Shown here: piece after piece, positions 27,401 through 37,640 of the stretch | How positions within the stretch are numbered: the stretch's first letter is position 1 | Layout: each line of letters opens with the position of its first letter | DNA from: Monarcha castaneiventris obscurior | Taxonomy: Eukaryota; Chordata; Aves; Passeriformes; Monarchidae | DNA length: 64,000 bases | Reading direction: 5' to 3' | Assembly: GCA_026261815.1 (NCBI GenBank) | Contig: JAMPIT010000894.1 | Location: forward strand, 57,507,647-57,571,646 | Notes under the pieces: model-generated | What the model saw: the letters and a program-made list of their open reading frames with translations, nothing else | The model's database searches: none | Told to the model about the DNA's origin: nothing | Made by a program: the position numbers and the translations under genes

Positions 27401-30400
27401 CACTCTCATTCAGGGAAAGAAAAACATTACTGGAAATAAAAACACTGAGCTCAAAAAATGCTAAAAGCTGACTGAGCTGTAGAGGTGAAAGGGAAATTGT
27501 CTTTTGTTCTACATTGAAAGCAAACTTTAGGAGTGTCATTACTCATATGTTCAATTATGAGTTCACAATATCAATTTAATTCTATTTTTTTTTGTGACTT
27601 TTGATCAAATGGTATTAAAATAGACTCGGTGTTGTGCTCAGAAGCAGTGGAAAGCCAGCTAAAGATGCATTTTAAAATGCCAGTGATAGCATTTTATGGA
27701 CATTACCTTTTTCTGAGGAGGAGGGACTTACCCTATAATACAGATTTTTCCAAAGGGAACCAGAGTGGTGAGTTGTTCAGAAGATATTTCTGCCATCTTC
27801 TTCACTGCAGAATATGAGCATTTCATAATTATGTGGTGTAGTAACTAGTTTTTGGTGTATGTCCTTCATCTGAGAACTTTTGCAAAGGACACATGCTGTT
27901 GTGCAATTAAGTCCAAGGTATTTTCAAAAACATCCACTTACCATCTTAAGCAGAGGATGACTGATAGTGATTCCTGGTACTGAACATCACTGCCATTTAT
28001 CAATTACTAAAAACTTAATTTTCAAGTTTATACATGACATTATGTGTTCCCAAAAGTGAGAGTGTGTCTGATTAATATTAGAGCAAAACTACTGGATAAC
28101 TGGATATACACATACAGATACATTTAATCTGCAAACTTGAAAAATGCTATGCATGCAATTTGGAAAAGCAGGCATGATTTAGGTGCTTATCAAGTGAAAA
28201 GAATGAGAACAGAATTAAAAACTGACCAGAGTTGCTCTTAAGAAGACTTTATGTGAAGCAGATGGGAGTTGCTACCAATGTCGTGGTCAAGAAGTGCAAG
28301 AATGCCTCTCTTTCTGCTAGTCAGTAGCCAGAAAATGTAAGGCTACTGACTTAAGTAGGAAGGAAAGGAAAATGAAAGCAGCTGTTTTATTAAAACTTAT
28401 AAATAGAAATTTAAAATACCCCAGTAAGTTTGGTGGGGTTTTTTTGTTGTTGTTGTTTTTGACCAGAAGTCTTAAAGAGAGTTACACAGCCTGAAATCCT
28501 GAACATTAGTTAAAGTAGTGAAAGGGCAGTGAGATTTGCCTTTCTGGTGTAGTAAAGTGATATTACCAATTTCATAATGCTTCAAATTGTGTTTTCATGT
28601 TGCTTTGCTAGAATGAGAAGTTCGGAAGTCCTGAAGTCTCCATTACCGATTGCCATGTCCTTGGGCAGGTCACTTTTTCTATTTTGAAGTCAGTGTGTTG
28701 TACGTCAAAAGCAGAGTTATTGTTTCTTTCTTATGACATTCTGAGTTATAAAGAGAAGATCCTTTTATGTACTATCAGTATTACCTAGTTAGAGATGTGG
28801 CAAATAACCCAAAATAAGATGGCAGAAATTAAGGTAACAGTGACATTAAAGGGAAATTTTCTAATTGGAGATCTGACAGTATTCCAGTCTTCAACATGTT
28901 TGTGAATATTTAATGGCTCCGATATCTACTGGAAGGATGTAGACTGAATTATTTAAGGGCGTCACAAGCCCTTGAATATTTAACCCCTGAGGCATTGAAA
29001 TTCATGTTTAGGGGTTACTAATTCTGATATAGTGTCCATTTCCAGACTTGTTCTTGTGCTATTTTTTTAAAATCTATTTTATTATTAAAGCAATACTGAT
29101 CTATACAGTGCAAGCAAAATTAAATGGCTATCCTAATCTTAAAATAAATATTCTAAAATAATACCATGTTAAATAGATGAAAATAAATATTCTTTGAGTG
29201 GTTCTCATGAGTCTAGAACACCACTCCAGACAACATATTTTCCATTAATTACAGTACTTGTTCTTAGAGGTGAAGTCTGAGGCTCATGTTGGGATGAACT
29301 GAATCTTTGTCAAAGTACTACAGCTTCATTATCTCTATGAATTTATTAGCTGGATATTGGAACTTGACAAGGTAATTTCTACACTCTGCTTAGAGAGATG
29401 CTTAATAAAATGACAGTGTTGTACTTGTTGAATAACAAGCACTGAATAACCAGACTGTGTACAGACAGTGATTTGGTTAAGCTTTTACATTGTCCCTGAA
29501 CTAAGCATCGCAGTGTAAAGTGGTTTTGAGTTCCAGACGTAATAATCCAAGTATATGATACATCTAGATACTTGTAGATCAGGATCTACTTGTCTTAAGG
29601 CTAGATTGTGTAAATGAAGCCAGTGAGGTAAAGTTTGTGTCTGTTCACACCCATGGTGTAAATCAGTCTCCCATCTAAATCATTAGCTCACTTTAGAATT
29701 CTCATCAAGATTAAGATATTTCTCTAAATGGAGACATCATATAGGAAAGAAATGTAATTAGTTGGGCCAGATCCATTGCTGGGCACTCTTTGGAAGTGGG
29801 AGCAGAATTAATTTCAAACTGTCTGTATTATTTCTCAATCACTGGGCTGGCTGAAATGTTACCCTAATTTGTGTTACCTAGCTGTTGTTGATTCTAAATG
29901 CCTATTTGGGGCATAGACCTGATACATAACCCATTCCCTTAGTGTGACATAAATTTTGACAGTGTCTGAACCAAAAATTTTCTTTCTAACTTCTTAAGAT
30001 TTTTTTCGTTATTGTATTATTTTGACAGGGAAATTCCACAGCATTCACAAAAGCATCAAATCTTGCCAATATTGTGTAATGGAAGAAGGAGATCATGAAA
30101 GATAAGATGATTTTTGAATGAAACTTTAAATGTAAACACATGAAGGAAGAGGAAAACTGGTTAAGTTGTTCAAATGTTTGTCTACAAGCCACTGGATAAT
30201 TCTAGATTGATTTATATGTCTTGAATATTGTCATTTTAAGAAGGACATATTTAAGGCTTTGACTCATATCCAGACTGAATAATGCATCTGTCTATAGTAT
30301 TATTTAATGTAGGTAACTACAGCTGAATGTTATCCAAACATATTGGATCCATAATTTGCCTTACTTTTTCACACAGAATTATGTTTATATATAATGTCTG

Positions 30401-32794
30401 TTTCACACAGAGTAGCACAATGCAAGAAATGTATCTGACCCACCTCCCATATTTTTTCGGTGAATTAAGAGGTCAAATGGTTAATGGCTGTGAAGCATAG
30501 GTAGTTAATTCTTTGCCTTCCCCGCCTACACAGAATGAAACACTGACATTTGATTTCTTGAAAGTATGTCCTTTCTCTAACCCTGCTCCTGTCTCGTTTG
30601 CTCTATTTCCCAGACTGCAGCCTTGTGAGCTGCTGCAATGTCTACCAGCATAAGTCATGCTGACAGACCAAGGCTCTGATAGCTAATGTTAATAACATAA
30701 ATGGAAGAGAAACATGAGAGACCCAGAAAAATTCTATAGATCCCATTGCCTGAGTGGAGGGGAGCCACTAATCTCAAGGCTGCCGTCTCCAAATGAATTT
30801 TTCAGATTAGATGTTTAGCTCTTTTTCAGTTTTTTTGGTAGTTTCAACTAGGATGCCAGTTGTATTTTTTAAATGAAAATAAAGTATGTCATTAAATATT
30901 GCACACTGACAAAACTAAATGCCCTGGCTGAGTTGGGAGGGTGAAAGAGGAGTGAAGCATGTGAACACCACACAGAACTGCCTTTCCCCTTGCCATTTAA
31001 ATAGTCCAAGTTAAGTGCAGCCCCAAGCTGACATGTGCAAGCCAGAGCGCTGAGGTTCCTGTTGTCCACCATTTTAATTTGTAATTACCTCTGTTTCCAT
31101 CTGGATTTGTCTGAGGATTTGTGAATGACTCGTACATTCTTACTCATCAGTTGGGTTAATACAGGGAGAGGACGTTTATATTTCTTGCTTGTGGTAAAAA
31201 ATAGAGTGAGCACAGTTATATGGAAAATTTAAAAAGCAAGTGTAAGCCTGTTTTAAGCTAGGAGGAATGATTTACTTAGGCTGGGAATAATAGCTGAGCA
31301 CTGACAAGAGTGGGGTGATTCTAATTATGTTGATGCTTTATTAATGGCCTCAAGGTGAGGAATGTGTGTTTCCTTGTCTGTCTGTAAAATCAGGCTGTGC
31401 TTTCCACATAAAAAGGCATTGGAATGAAATTGTCCTTTTAGTCAGGAGGACTCTGCTGCTGCTGCACTTCGTGTTCCCATCCTGACATCTGGAGAGCCTC
31501 AAGTACGACTGGCACAGACACTCCTAAGATCAAGGTCAGACTGTCTGCATAATGAATGACAGAGAGTATTAATTCGCCCACAGATGTGGCGGCAAAGATG
31601 AATAATCTCCGAGCAGTTTAACTATACTTCTGGGCATCCAAAGGACTTAATTAATTACAACAAAGGGAATCCTGCATCAAGTGGCCCTCTCAGAGGCCTG
31701 CAAGGGACAGTCCAACACTACGTATTGCCTCTGTCCTGTATGCCTTCACCAGGGGGTTACAAACTGAAGTTTTCCAGGTTTTCTTCTTTCAAGTTCATGC
31801 AAGGAAAGAGAAGTAAATAATTCAGTCAATTTTAATTTTTACTGCTTCTAACATTAGATTTTTGTAGGCTGGTGGCTAAAGTCTGCCATATTCTAAGGTC
31901 TTTTTGCAGAACCTGACATTAAAAAAGAATTAATATGCAGTTTTGGAAAAAATCACTGTTGGCAGACTGGTTCTGTTCAAGTTGGAAAGCATTTTACCTA
32001 TTGACGTCAATGAAAAATGTTAGGCCCATGGTAGGAATTCTTCAAAATCTACTTCTGCCTGTATTAGAAACATTTCTAAAAGCTTATCCACTAATTTACT
32101 TTTTCGAGTAGCTTGTCATACTGAGACTTTCACCTTTTGACAGAGTTCCCATTAATTCATCTTGACAGATTTAGACAAAAAGCACAAAAATGACCTCTTA
32201 AATATTTTTCTTAAGTAAAAATAAGCAGATTTGGATGTCAGACTACACTGATATCCATGGCTCGTATGTACCTTCACTAAAACTTTGCAGAAGCACTGAT
32301 GTAAAAGTAAGTTTAATGAAATTATTTGGCATCCAATTGAAATTGAACTTTAAAAAGATAAAGTCTGTCTTACAAACTATCAAATGTAGATTAAGGTGTC
32401 TTCAAGTCAGGCCAGCCTTCTCTAAGAATTTCTGCATTTCTGTCACTGAAAGTACTGACAATGAAATATTTGCAATCAGCCTGTAGAACAAATAATTGTT
32501 GACATGATTTGGAACGGATTTTACTTGAGAATAGGCTACAGGAGCCATCTGGTATTGTCTATTATTACAAACAAGGATATTTGTTTGTGTAAATAATCTC
32601 TTTTCTTATATATTTTCTTATTAATATTGTAACTGTTCATTTTCTTATCTCATTGCTGTTTCCAGTAAATTTTTCTTATCTCAACCTGTGACCTTTGCCT
32701 TTTGTGCCTCCTGCTGCAGGGGGGAGGGAGAGGCTGATGATTTGTAGAGTCTTGATGAGGGCACTGTGTTGGGGAGTACTGCTCCTAAACCACC
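21414..32794. other. Intergenic, no gene seen
   Basis: This is the upstream flank of ARL14EP and the downstream flank of FSHB. I see only short chance ORFs. A repeat-like GC-richer block at about 25960-26950 is unclassified, and a CNE-like stretch lies at about 31440-31720. Confidence 0.65.
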
Positions 32795-33382
32795 TGTCGC
32801 GGTTTAACCCCAGCCAACAGCCCAGCCCCAGGGAGCTTGGTCACTCCCCCGCCAGAAGGGTTGCGGGGGGGAATGGGAAGGGTAAAAGGTAGAAAACTCA
32901 TGAGTTGAGATAAAGAGAATTTAATAGGGAAAGCAAAAGCCCTGTGCACAAGCCAAGCAAAAGATATTAATTTACTGCTTCTCATGGGCAGGCAGGAGTT
33001 CAGCCATCTCCAGGAGAGCAGGGCCCCATCACAGGTAATGGTTACTTGGGAAGACAAATGCCATCACTCCAAACATCCCCCTCCCTCTTCCTCCCTCTTT
33101 TCTCCACTTCTTATACTGAGCATGATGTCCCATGGTCTGGAATATCCCTTGGGTCAGTTGGGGTCACCTGTCCTGGCTGTGTCTCCTCCCACCCTCCCAG
33201 GCACCCCCAGCTCCCTCACCAGCGTGGCTTTACAAAAAGCAGAGAAGGCCTTGGCTCTGTGCAAGCCCTGCTCAGCAATAACAGAAACATCTCTGTGTTA
33301 TCAGCCCTGTGTTCAGCACAAATCCAAACACAGCCCCAAACCAGCCACTGTGAAGAAAATTAGCTCTACCCCAGCTCTAACA
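32795..33382 (-). mobile_element. ERVL-type solo LTR
   Basis: On the minus strand it starts TGTTAGAGCTGGGG and ends GGGGTTAAACCGCGACA. The near-3' segment CTCTTTATCTCAACTCATGA is typical of the avian ERVL LTR. It is homologous to the LTR at 6269-6816. The ORFs at 32695-33394 on both strands lie mostly within it and are not genes. It sits about 0.5 kb beyond the likely FSHB poly(A) site, in the same orientation as FSHB. Confidence 0.85.
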
Positions 33383-33579
33383 AGCGCACCATGATACCTC
33401 AACACACTTTTGACTCTGTTAGTGACATTTTAGATCTGAGGTTCTGAATCGATTTGTTTGCAAAATGAAAATGTGTGGTGCATTTGTCTGATGGATGAAA
33501 TGGAACCTGTATGACTTTTGTTTTCACACGTAATCTTATTTGTGACAGATGCAGACAGCTCTGGACAGGTTCTAATGTC

Positions 33580-33647
33580 TATAATTTAAATAAAGTATGA
33601 ATGATAATCTTTATATAATTTAAATAAAGTATCAATGATAATCTTTA
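33580..33647. repeat. 34-bp tandem duplication
   Basis: Copies at 33580-33613 and 33614-33647 both start TATAATTTAAATAAAGTAT and differ at one base (G or C at unit position 20). Confidence 0.93.
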
Positions 33648-33889
33648 TTCTTATCCACAATACTCTCATATTGCAGCTATGCAATATTTCATTATCATGT
33701 TACCGGATCAGGCTAAAATATTGTCTTGTTTGATGTGGTTTGGCCATATAATGCAGATATGGCTCAGGTGGATGTACTAGTTACATGGAAAAAAATTATG
33801 ACGGGGAGAAGAAAACGTGATTTAAAGCATAATAAAGTGGGCATGTGAACTCCTGGGTTTTTTAATTGGCTTATTAAGGCTCATAACAG

Positions 33890-36035
33890 AAGTGCAATAA
33901 AATTATTTTTATTATTTGAAAATACACAATAGGCAGTACAGATCTATTTTGAAAACATTTTTACATACTTTACTGCAAGTTTTTTTTTTTTTTTGCAATT
34001 TTAATTCAAAATTCTCTCATTTAGAATGGAATAATTAGTGATATTAAAAATATGCTTAGTTTTAACCAAAATTGACTCATGTTTACAACTGAAATCAGTG
34101 ATTTATCTATTACTTTACCACTTCTAAAGCTTCACTAGACCAAAGAAAATGTCCGTGCATATAAACCTTATAAATAAAATCAAGAGAATGAATATATTTT
34201 AATAAAAAAGCTAAAAACTAAATAAGGTAAAATATCCATTACAAGACAGATTCAGAGCAACAAGCAAATTCTCCTTAAATAAGCATGTCTGTAAGGGTCT
34301 CAAAAGCAGACATTCCAGAAAACTACTAATTCATTCCCCTGCCCCATGCTGAATTAGCTTTGTCTGTCATTCCTAACAGGTCCCATGTGGTCTTGAAGAC
34401 CTGTAGTGGTCACTAATCCACAGAGCCCACACTCTTCCTTCCTTTCCTCCCTACCTCCTTCTCCACTGCCCCTGACAGTTTATATCAGTGCCTAGGTGTC
34501 TGTACTTTTCAGAAGATTTGCTAGTGACTACTCTGAATCTTTCATTGGTTGTTCTGTTCTCTTTGGACATGGAGAACTGACGGTTTTTTTCTGTGTTAAC
34601 AGTCCTCAAGCATGTAGAATGTTCTGCTAATATTCCCTGTAAGTGCTCCTGCCCCTAAGCAAAACAACCACATTTAAATAAAACTTTTTCTCCTAAGATG
34701 TTTTTTTAGGCCTCTCGCTGTTCTTTTTATTCTTCTGTCAATTTTCTCCAGTTTTTCAATTCACTGAATTTCTGTGTTCAAAGCCAGAAATAACCACTCT
34801 GCCAAGGTCCTACCACGTAGAACGGAATGGTGGATGTAGGTTGTGTCTGTTGGGCTCTGCTTCTTGCTTTCCCACTTTTCTGCAGCACTGGGATGCTGTT
34901 GACTCTTACTTTGCTTGTATAACCACCAAGCCTGCAGAGCCAAACTGGTTCTGAATCCATTGTTTCCATTCTGTGTCTGTGCAGGTGATTTTTCTGATGA
35001 AGAACCGTCTCTTTTCATTTTCCCCATAGGATTTCATTCTGTAGGCTTCATATAATTTTCTCAAAAAATTGTGAGGTAATTTCCCAATCTGATTCAGTCA
35101 GCTCTCCAGCTTACTTCCGGACCACCCCAACTTCATACTGGTATTTGCAGAATTAGGTTGCTGCAGAGTTCTGTGAGTTTCCATTTCTGAAGGGACTCCT
35201 GCGAATGGCTTTCAAGGCACATTATCACACCATGTTTGCACTACTGGGCTCAGGTGCCTCTAGATTCATCCATAAATAACTTTTGAGACTCTTATGTTAA
35301 ACAGTGCTAAACATTTCTCTTTTCTACATTCTGCACTCAGGTGAAAACAGAGAGCTGATGATTTTTTCAAGTAAACCAGGTACAAACTAGAGTTCATGTT
35401 ACTTGTGTTACTGTGACAATGAGGCTGAACTAACAAGCCTTACTGAGAAAGTACACAAATTCAGGTGACATTCAACATTTGAACATAGATTTTGGCTCTT
35501 AAATATACATGCTGTTACTATTTGCAGAGCATAATGACTATATGAAAGATTTTGCAAAGAAAAATCAGTCAGGATCTCAGCTGAGAGAGGTTTACAATCC
35601 AGCTAATAGAACCACAACCAGCATTTTTTAAAAAGTATGTTCTTAGGAGAGATGAAAAGCAGGAGATAATAGACTTGAAACTCGGGAACTTTTGGAAAGC
35701 ACAGAAACGCATAGAATAATCTATGTCAACCAGGCAGTGGAAATACAGGAATATAAATTTCAAAGCTGTGATAAAGAGGAGGAGGGGGAAAGGGCAGAAG
35801 AAATTGGAAGCAGCATTTTATAGACTTATGAAAATTATTTTAAGGCAACTGATAGGTTAAGTAAAGAAGGCCTGAAGAGCAGTTTAGTCAGTAGCTCTTC
35901 ATTTTGGCCTTATAAATCTTTGTCTCAATCTTGTCAGTTTCTAAATAACGTAGCCTGTTGTCTTCCATTTAAGCCTGAACAGTACCTTTACTTAGCAGGG
36001 AACATGTAAAGCCAAACTGCTCTCTCCAGTACCCT
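33890..36035 (-). other. FSHB: FSHB 3' UTR, probably about 2.0-2.15 kb
   Basis: Chicken FSHB mRNA is, from memory, unusual for a 3' UTR of about 2 kb. Measured from the stop at 36036, minus-strand signals at the right distance are ATTAAA near 34002-34007 and AATAAA at 33908-33913. The interval has no coding signal; the ORFs at 34761-35027 and 35569-35763 look like chance. The end point is an inference. Confidence 0.5.
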
Positions 36036-36272
36036 TCACTGGTTACTTCCATTGTGACTGAAGGAACAGTAGGATGGCCCCAGTCCCCTCACAGTGCAGT
36101 CAGTGGTGTCAGTGTCACAGGTGTCACAGTGACATTCTGTAGCTACTGGGTATGAATAGAAAGATTCACGATGGTCACCACAGCCAGGGATCTTCACTGT
36201 TTCATACACGACCTCCTTGAAGGTACAGGTTTGCTGAACGAATGATACTGGTGGGTATTTATATACAGGATC
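36036..36272 (-). CDS. FSHB: FSHB exon 3 coding part
   Basis: The exon opens GATCCTGTATATAAATACCC after the acceptor TTGTAATTTCAG and encodes residues 54-131 (DPVYKYPP ... SFSHNGSNQ), stopping at TGA 36038-36036. It has no ATG near its start and so is not visible as an ORF. It carries seven of the twelve mature cysteines and the seat-belt segment. Confidence 0.96.
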   Translation of the reverse strand, partial: DPVYKYPPVSFVQQTCTFKEVVYETVKIPGCGDHRESFYSYPVATECHCDTCDTDTTDCTVRGLGPSYCSFSHNGSNQ

Positions 36273-37001
36273 CTGAAATTACAAGAAGGAAATAACTGTT
36301 TCGAAATTTGTTACGGGGTAGATTTCAAAATTTTTATAAAATGGAAAATCCCACTGAGATCAAAAGCATTTGGGTCTGACTCTTCTTATTTCACTTAAAT
36401 TTCCCCTTTCAGGAGGACTGATATGGCAAATTTGTGTCATATAATCACCAGACAATCTTCCAGATCAATTGCTAGAATCTTCAAATTATTTGAAGGAGTA
36501 GAGGACTCTGCATAGTAATGGCTGCTTTATTGCATCTGCTTGCAACCACAAACTGAGCACAAAGCAGAGTTACAGACTGTAATACTTCTAACTCTACTTA
36601 TACAATAGAAACATAATGCATGCAGCCAGTTAATTAACTGAATTTTATTACCATATTTCACCCTTCTGTCTGTGCTTCAGATTGGCTGTGCATCTACTCT
36701 TTTGTCAGAGAGCACAGCAGCTATCCAGCCCATTCTTTCACAAGGCTCATCCTGTCTATGTATTTGCTACAGACTGCAGGAATGGGTTATTCATACATCA
36801 CTTGAAATGTTTAATTCTGGTGCCTGAAATTAAGAGCCTCACCCTTGTGAAGCAGTATCCTGAGCACCACGTGGCATTCACCGTAATGCAGAATTCACAT
36901 TCTTCTCTTTCCACTGCTATGGTAATATTGGTGAGCTGACAGCTGTTGCAGCAAATTGCTTTCCAGCAAAGTAACAGCACGTAACAATTAATGGTCTTCA
37001 T
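36036..37001 (-). CDS. FSHB: Follicle-stimulating hormone beta subunit, complete
   Basis: Joining 37001-36843 and 36272-36036 on the minus strand gives 131 codons plus a stop, the avian FSHB length. Residues 1 to about 18-20 form a hydrophobic signal peptide ([18 protein letters not shown]). The mature part has the 12 cysteines of glycoprotein-hormone beta chains, at 21, 35, 38, 46, 50, 69, 84, 100, 102, 105, 112 and 122, the CSGYC motif of the cystine knot, and sequons at N25 and N42. A third sequon, NGS, lies near the C-terminus at 127. The loop between C105 and C112 is acidic (DTDTTD), as in FSH, where it and the seat-belt segment set receptor choice. The subunit pairs with the common alpha subunit (CGA), is secreted by pituitary gonadotropes and activates FSHR in the gonads. 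All family landmarks are intact, so the gene should be functional. Confidence 0.97.
36273..36842 (-). other. FSHB: FSHB intron 2
   Basis: This 570-bp intron runs between the donor GTGAGG and the acceptor TTTCAG. It is AT-rich with no repeat or regulatory feature that I recognise. Confidence 0.9.
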
Positions 37002-37006
37002 CCTGT
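36843..37006 (-). CDS. FSHB: FSHB exon 2 (start codon, signal peptide, first half)
   Basis: The acceptor TTTGCTTTATAG places the exon start at 37006, five bases before the ATG at 37001. The coding part has exactly 53 codons and ends ...GYCFTR before the donor GTGAGG, a phase-0 junction at the conserved vertebrate position. Reading on past 36843 gives unrelated residues. Confidence 0.95.
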
Positions 37007-37450
37007 CTATAAAGCAAAAAACATATCTCTATTGGAGAAAAATGTATAGTTATTGTCAACAGGAAATAGTTAGAGAAACAGGGAGAAATTGAGTCTCTGC
37101 AATATCCTCAAGTGGTTCTATAACAGCAAGGGTTCAGAATCATCAGAGAGATCAGAGAGAAGATCTTCCTTATGTTTACTGTTAAAGGAGTTTGATTTTC
37201 CTAAGCAACTGAAATGGCACGTCAGCAATCTTTGCAGAATAATAATAATAGCAGAATACTGTACCACTTTAAATGAAATATTTTTATCTAAGTTTCTGTA
37301 GAGAAAATGTGTCCTGTCTGTAAGGACAAAGAAAAAGAAGCAAGAGAGAGAAAGAGCAAAGGATAATGTATTTTTCAGAAGCAATTAATTACTTAAAGCG
37401 TTTGCAATTTGAAAGAAAGATTTCTACATCAGAATCTAATGAAAACTTAC
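37007..37450 (-). other. FSHB: FSHB intron 1
   Basis: This 444-bp intron lies between the donor GTAAGT and the acceptor TTTATAG. It contains a purine-rich patch (GAGAGATCAGAGAG-like) around 37146-37162 and nothing else notable. Confidence 0.75.
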
Positions 37451-37489
37451 CTGTATTCTACTTGACTTCCTAGAAGTAATAGCTGTAGT
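37451..37489 (-). other. FSHB: FSHB non-coding exon 1
   Basis: The donor ATACAG then GTAAGTTTTC fixes the 3' edge at 37451. The 5' edge is set about 30 bp downstream of the TATA box, near 37489, giving about 39 nt. With the five non-coding bases of exon 2 the 5' UTR would be about 44 nt, which agrees with what I recall for chicken FSHB mRNA. Confidence 0.75.
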
Positions 37490-37510
37490 GAGAAGAAAGC
37501 CTTATGCTTT

Positions 37511-37640
37511 CCTTTTATACTGAATCGTGTGTAATTTATACCTTGAGGATTTGCAGTGTATTAATGCAGGAGGCATTAGTTTGGGACTTGGTGAAAGCAG
37601 ATTAATGTTCAGCCAGACGGTGAGATTAAGCCTTGTTGAG
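37511..37640 (-). promoter_or_regulatory. FSHB: FSHB TATA box and proximal promoter
   Basis: TATAAAAGG lies at 37511-37519. Upstream on the minus strand are an SF1-like TCAAGGTAT (37538-37546), an LHX-type TAAATTAC (about 37531-37538) and two PITX-like TTAATCT cores (about 37599-37605 and 37623-37629). PITX1, LHX3 and SF1 are known regulators of FSHB in mammals. Assigning them here rests on short motif matches only. Confidence 0.65.
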
